NCBI GenBank assembly: GCA_020847775.1
Contig: JADLBI010000147.1
Span: forward strand, 1 to 7,318
DNA: 7,318 nucleotides
Direction: 5' to 3'
Origin: Opitutaceae bacterium
Lineage (GTDB): Bacteria > Verrucomicrobiota > Verrucomicrobiia > Opitutales > Opitutaceae
Shown here piece after piece: positions 6,136-7,318 of this stretch (positions within the stretch are counted from its first letter, which is position 1; every line of letters begins with the position of its first letter). The position numbers and the translations under genes were made by a program. The notes under the pieces were generated by a model that was not told where the DNA came from, did no database searches, and worked only from the letters and a program-made list of their open reading frames with translations.

Positions 6136-6201
6136 GGTAGGGGCGGACCGCCGGGCCGCCCGTGGATGGCATTACGGCGCACCCGGCGGGCACGCCCTAC
6201 C
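6136..6201. repeat. Inverted REP doublet (REPIN/BIME-like): two GTAG-headed hairpins
   Basis: The left unit on the + strand is GTAG (6137-6140) followed directly by a 21-base hairpin (6141-6161): GGGCGG and CCGCCC pair, then one A-G mismatch, two G-C pairs, and a GCC loop. The right unit on the - strand is GTAG (complement of 6197-6200) followed by a 21-base hairpin (6196 down to 6176): GGCG/CGCC, two G-T wobbles, CCC/GGG, and again a GCC loop. The units face each other across a 14-base spacer (6162-6175). A GTAG head plus imperfect palindrome is the known form of REP sequences handled by REP-associated tyrosine transposases (RAYTs), and inverted pairs are REPINs. It lies 35 bases past the end of hemB, so it may also act as a transcript-end hairpin. 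No RAYT gene is in this window. Confidence 0.65.
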
Positions 6202-6228
6202 TCAGAAAACATCAGCCAATAGGTAGGG
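6195..6228. repeat. 8-bp inverted repeat CCCTACCT/AGGTAGGG beside hemB stop
   Basis: CCCTACCT (6195-6202) and AGGTAGGG (6221-6228) pair perfectly across an 18-base loop. The left copy is the outer end of the right REP unit. The right copy looks like a stray third GTAG head with no hairpin after it. On the - strand this would fold immediately after the hemB stop (6 bases), but no T-run follows, so terminator function is uncertain. Confidence 0.4.
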
Positions 6229-6233
6229 ATAGG

Positions 6234-7202
6234 TTACTTCCGCAACTCCCGCGCCATCTCCTTCGCGAAATACGTCAGAATCAGGTCGGCCCCGGCGCGC
6301 TTGATCGCCAGCAACGATTCATTCCGGCAGCGCGCGTAATCTAGCCAGCCGAGTTTCGCCGCGGCGTGGATCTGCGCGTATTCGCCGGAAACCTGATACG
6401 CCGCCAGCGGCGTCTGCACCGCGTCACGCACCTCGCGAATAATATCCAGATACGGCCCGGCGGGTTTCACCATCACGATATCGGCGCCCTCCGCCACATC
6501 GAGTGTCGCCTCGATCAGCGATTCGCGCCGGTTCGCCGGATCGAGTTGATACGTGGCCTTGCTGAGTAAACGCGTCCCCGCCGCCTGCGCGCTGCCCACC
6601 GCGTCGCGAAACGGCCCATAGTAGGCCGAGTTAAACTTCGCCGAATACGCCATGATGCCGGTGGCCTGGTGGCCCGCCTCATCGAGCGCGGCGCGGATCG
6701 CGCCGACGCGGCCATCCATCATGTCGCTCGGCGCCACCAGATCGACGCCCGCCCGCGCATGCAGCACCGCCATCCGGCAAAGGATGCCGACCGTGCGGTC
6801 GTTCTCCACCTCGTCGCCCGCCGCGTTCAGCACGCCGTCGTGCCCGTGTGTGGTGTAGGGATCGAGCGCGATGTCGGTCATGATCACGAGCGACGGCACC
6901 GCCTTTTTCACCGCGCGGATCGCGCGCAAAATCAGCCCGTCCTCCTCAAGCGCGCGCGTACCCTCGGCATCCTTCAACTTGGCGTCGAGCTTGGGAAACA
7001 ACGCCACCGCCGACACGCCCAGCTTGTGCAACGCGCGGCACTCTTTGACGAGATCGCTGATATTCAACCGGCTCACCCCCGGCATCGAGGCCACCGGCTC
7101 CGGCGCGCCCTGGCCGTCGATCACAAAAAGCGGCGCGATAAAATCGGCGGGGCGCAAAACCGTCTCCTCCACCATCGCGCGAATGGTCGCGGTGCGGCGC
7201 AA
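6234..7202 (-). CDS. hemB: Porphobilinogen synthase (delta-aminolevulinic acid dehydratase), non-cysteine metal-site type
   Basis: HemB condenses two 5-aminolevulinate molecules to porphobilinogen, the second committed step of haem and other tetrapyrrole synthesis, in the cytoplasm as a homo-octamer. The product is 322 residues from the TTG at 7202. Conserved segments are APLFV (23-27), SMPGVSRL (39-46), TDIALDPYTTHGHDG (109-123), APSDMMDGRV (157-166), MAYSAKF with substrate Lys189, YYGPFRDA (194-201), ATYQLDPANRRE (216-227), MVKPAGPYLDI with Schiff-base Lys246, and YQVSGEYA (269-276). In the metal-binding segment Asp and Ala occupy the positions of the three zinc cysteines, so this is the zinc-independent (Mg-type) class. 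The start is problematic: the family N-terminus RPRRLRR is encoded just upstream in frame (7214-7194), with a TGA at 7223-7221 before it. Only TTG (7202) or a rare ATT (7217) is available after that stop. The function is certain and the start is not. Confidence 0.95.
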   Translation of the reverse strand: MRRTATIRAMVEETVLRPADFIAPLFVIDGQGAPEPVASMPGVSRLNISDLVKECRALHKLGVSAVALFPKLDAKLKDAEGTRALEEDGLILRAIRAVKKAVPSLVIMTDIALDPYTTHGHDGVLNAAGDEVENDRTVGILCRMAVLHARAGVDLVAPSDMMDGRVGAIRAALDEAGHQATGIMAYSAKFNSAYYGPFRDAVGSAQAAGTRLLSKATYQLDPANRRESLIEATLDVAEGADIVMVKPAGPYLDIIREVRDAVQTPLAAYQVSGEYAQIHAAAKLGWLDYARCRNESLLAIKRAGADLILTYFAKEMARELRK

Positions 7203-7247
7203 CCGCCGCGGGCGAATGGGTCAATCGAGTTTGAAATCGTGGGCCAT
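7203..7247 (-). other. In-frame upstream segment of hemB: 8-codon ATG mini-ORF ending in TGA
   Basis: On the - strand, ATG at 7247 reads MAHDFKLD and stops at TGA (7223-7221). The same frame then continues PIRPRRLRR into hemB. RPRRLRR matches the HemB N-terminus (E. coli: RPRRLRK about six residues after its Met), so the mini-ORF looks like the natural beginning of hemB cut by one stop codon. Alternatives are a true leader peptide with reinitiation, or a base-call error. No SD precedes the ATG (CTCTCCC). Since TGA is used as stop at every junction of the operon at 262-2120, general TGA readthrough is not plausible. Confidence 0.55.
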
Positions 7248-7318
7248 GGGAGAGCAGCACTAAACCAAAGTTCCGACCGAACTCACGCCAAAGTTTTGCC
7301 ACGCATCACAGATTGACA

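Noticed and set aside
7265..7295. Direct repeat CCAAAGTT (7265-7272 and 7288-7295), spacing 23 bases, upstream of hemB
   Set aside because: Possible operator half-sites, but only eight bases each, with no symmetry and no recognised regulator; could be chance.
6669..7316. Long + strand frame opposite hemB (Arg/His/Ala-rich)
   Set aside because: Antisense shadow of a certain hemB gene.
7313..7318. Perfect TTGACA -35 hexamer at the right edge of the window (+ strand)
   Set aside because: The -10 region would fall outside the window, so it cannot be evaluated.
1..7318. CRISPR array, defence island, toxin-antitoxin, prophage or riboswitch
   Set aside because: No regularly spaced direct repeats, no nuclease/helicase/toxin genes, and no recognisable riboswitch core upstream of any gene.

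Overview
The window is GC-rich with mostly C-ending codons, weak or absent Shine-Dalgarno sequences, tightly overlapping genes, and palindromic repeats between genes. It is bacterial chromosome. The style resembles Verrucomicrobiota (Opitutales-like), but that is an impression from composition and architecture, not a marker-based placement. Roughly 5.6 of the 7.3 kb is ordinary coding DNA, and several genes are core housekeeping functions (pyrD, hemB, tRNA-Leu).

Region 1 (1-3025, + strand) is the end of an operon. It holds the C-terminal tail of an unidentified enzyme (weakly FGGY sugar kinase-like), a Gfo/Idh/MocA oxidoreductase, a creatininase-family metal-dependent amidohydrolase, and an AstE/AspA-type zinc deacylase. 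Each junction is a 4-base ATGA stop/start overlap, so the four products are probably made in a coupled way. Together they suggest oxidation of a sugar or polyol followed by hydrolysis of amide bonds. The substrate is unknown and I did not recognise a named pathway.

Region 2 (3026-4334) is on the - strand: pyrD (class 2 dihydroorotate dehydrogenase, pyrimidine synthesis) followed downstream by tRNA-Leu(GAG). Region 3 (4335-5285) is a divergently transcribed gene for a protein with a very acidic C-terminal tail capped by an arginine cluster, closed by a strong intrinsic terminator. Region 4 (5286-5952) is a short outer-membrane polysaccharide export (OPX) lipoprotein gene standing without the usual exopolysaccharide partners.

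Region 5 (5950-6233), between the convergent OPX and hemB genes, is almost entirely repeat DNA. First comes a 157-bp element with inverted ends between two TA dinucleotides (IS630/Tc1-type MITE architecture), inserted exactly in the OPX stop codon. It is followed by a pair of inverted GTAG-headed hairpins with the form of a REP doublet (REPIN). Region 6 (6234-7318) is hemB on the - strand (porphobilinogen synthase, tetrapyrrole synthesis), whose expected N-terminus is interrupted by an in-frame TGA.

I do not see a defence island, CRISPR array or other evident new multi-gene system. The most interesting signals are the repeat-packed 3' intergenic region, the hemB start, the acidic protein, and the uncharacterised three-enzyme cassette.
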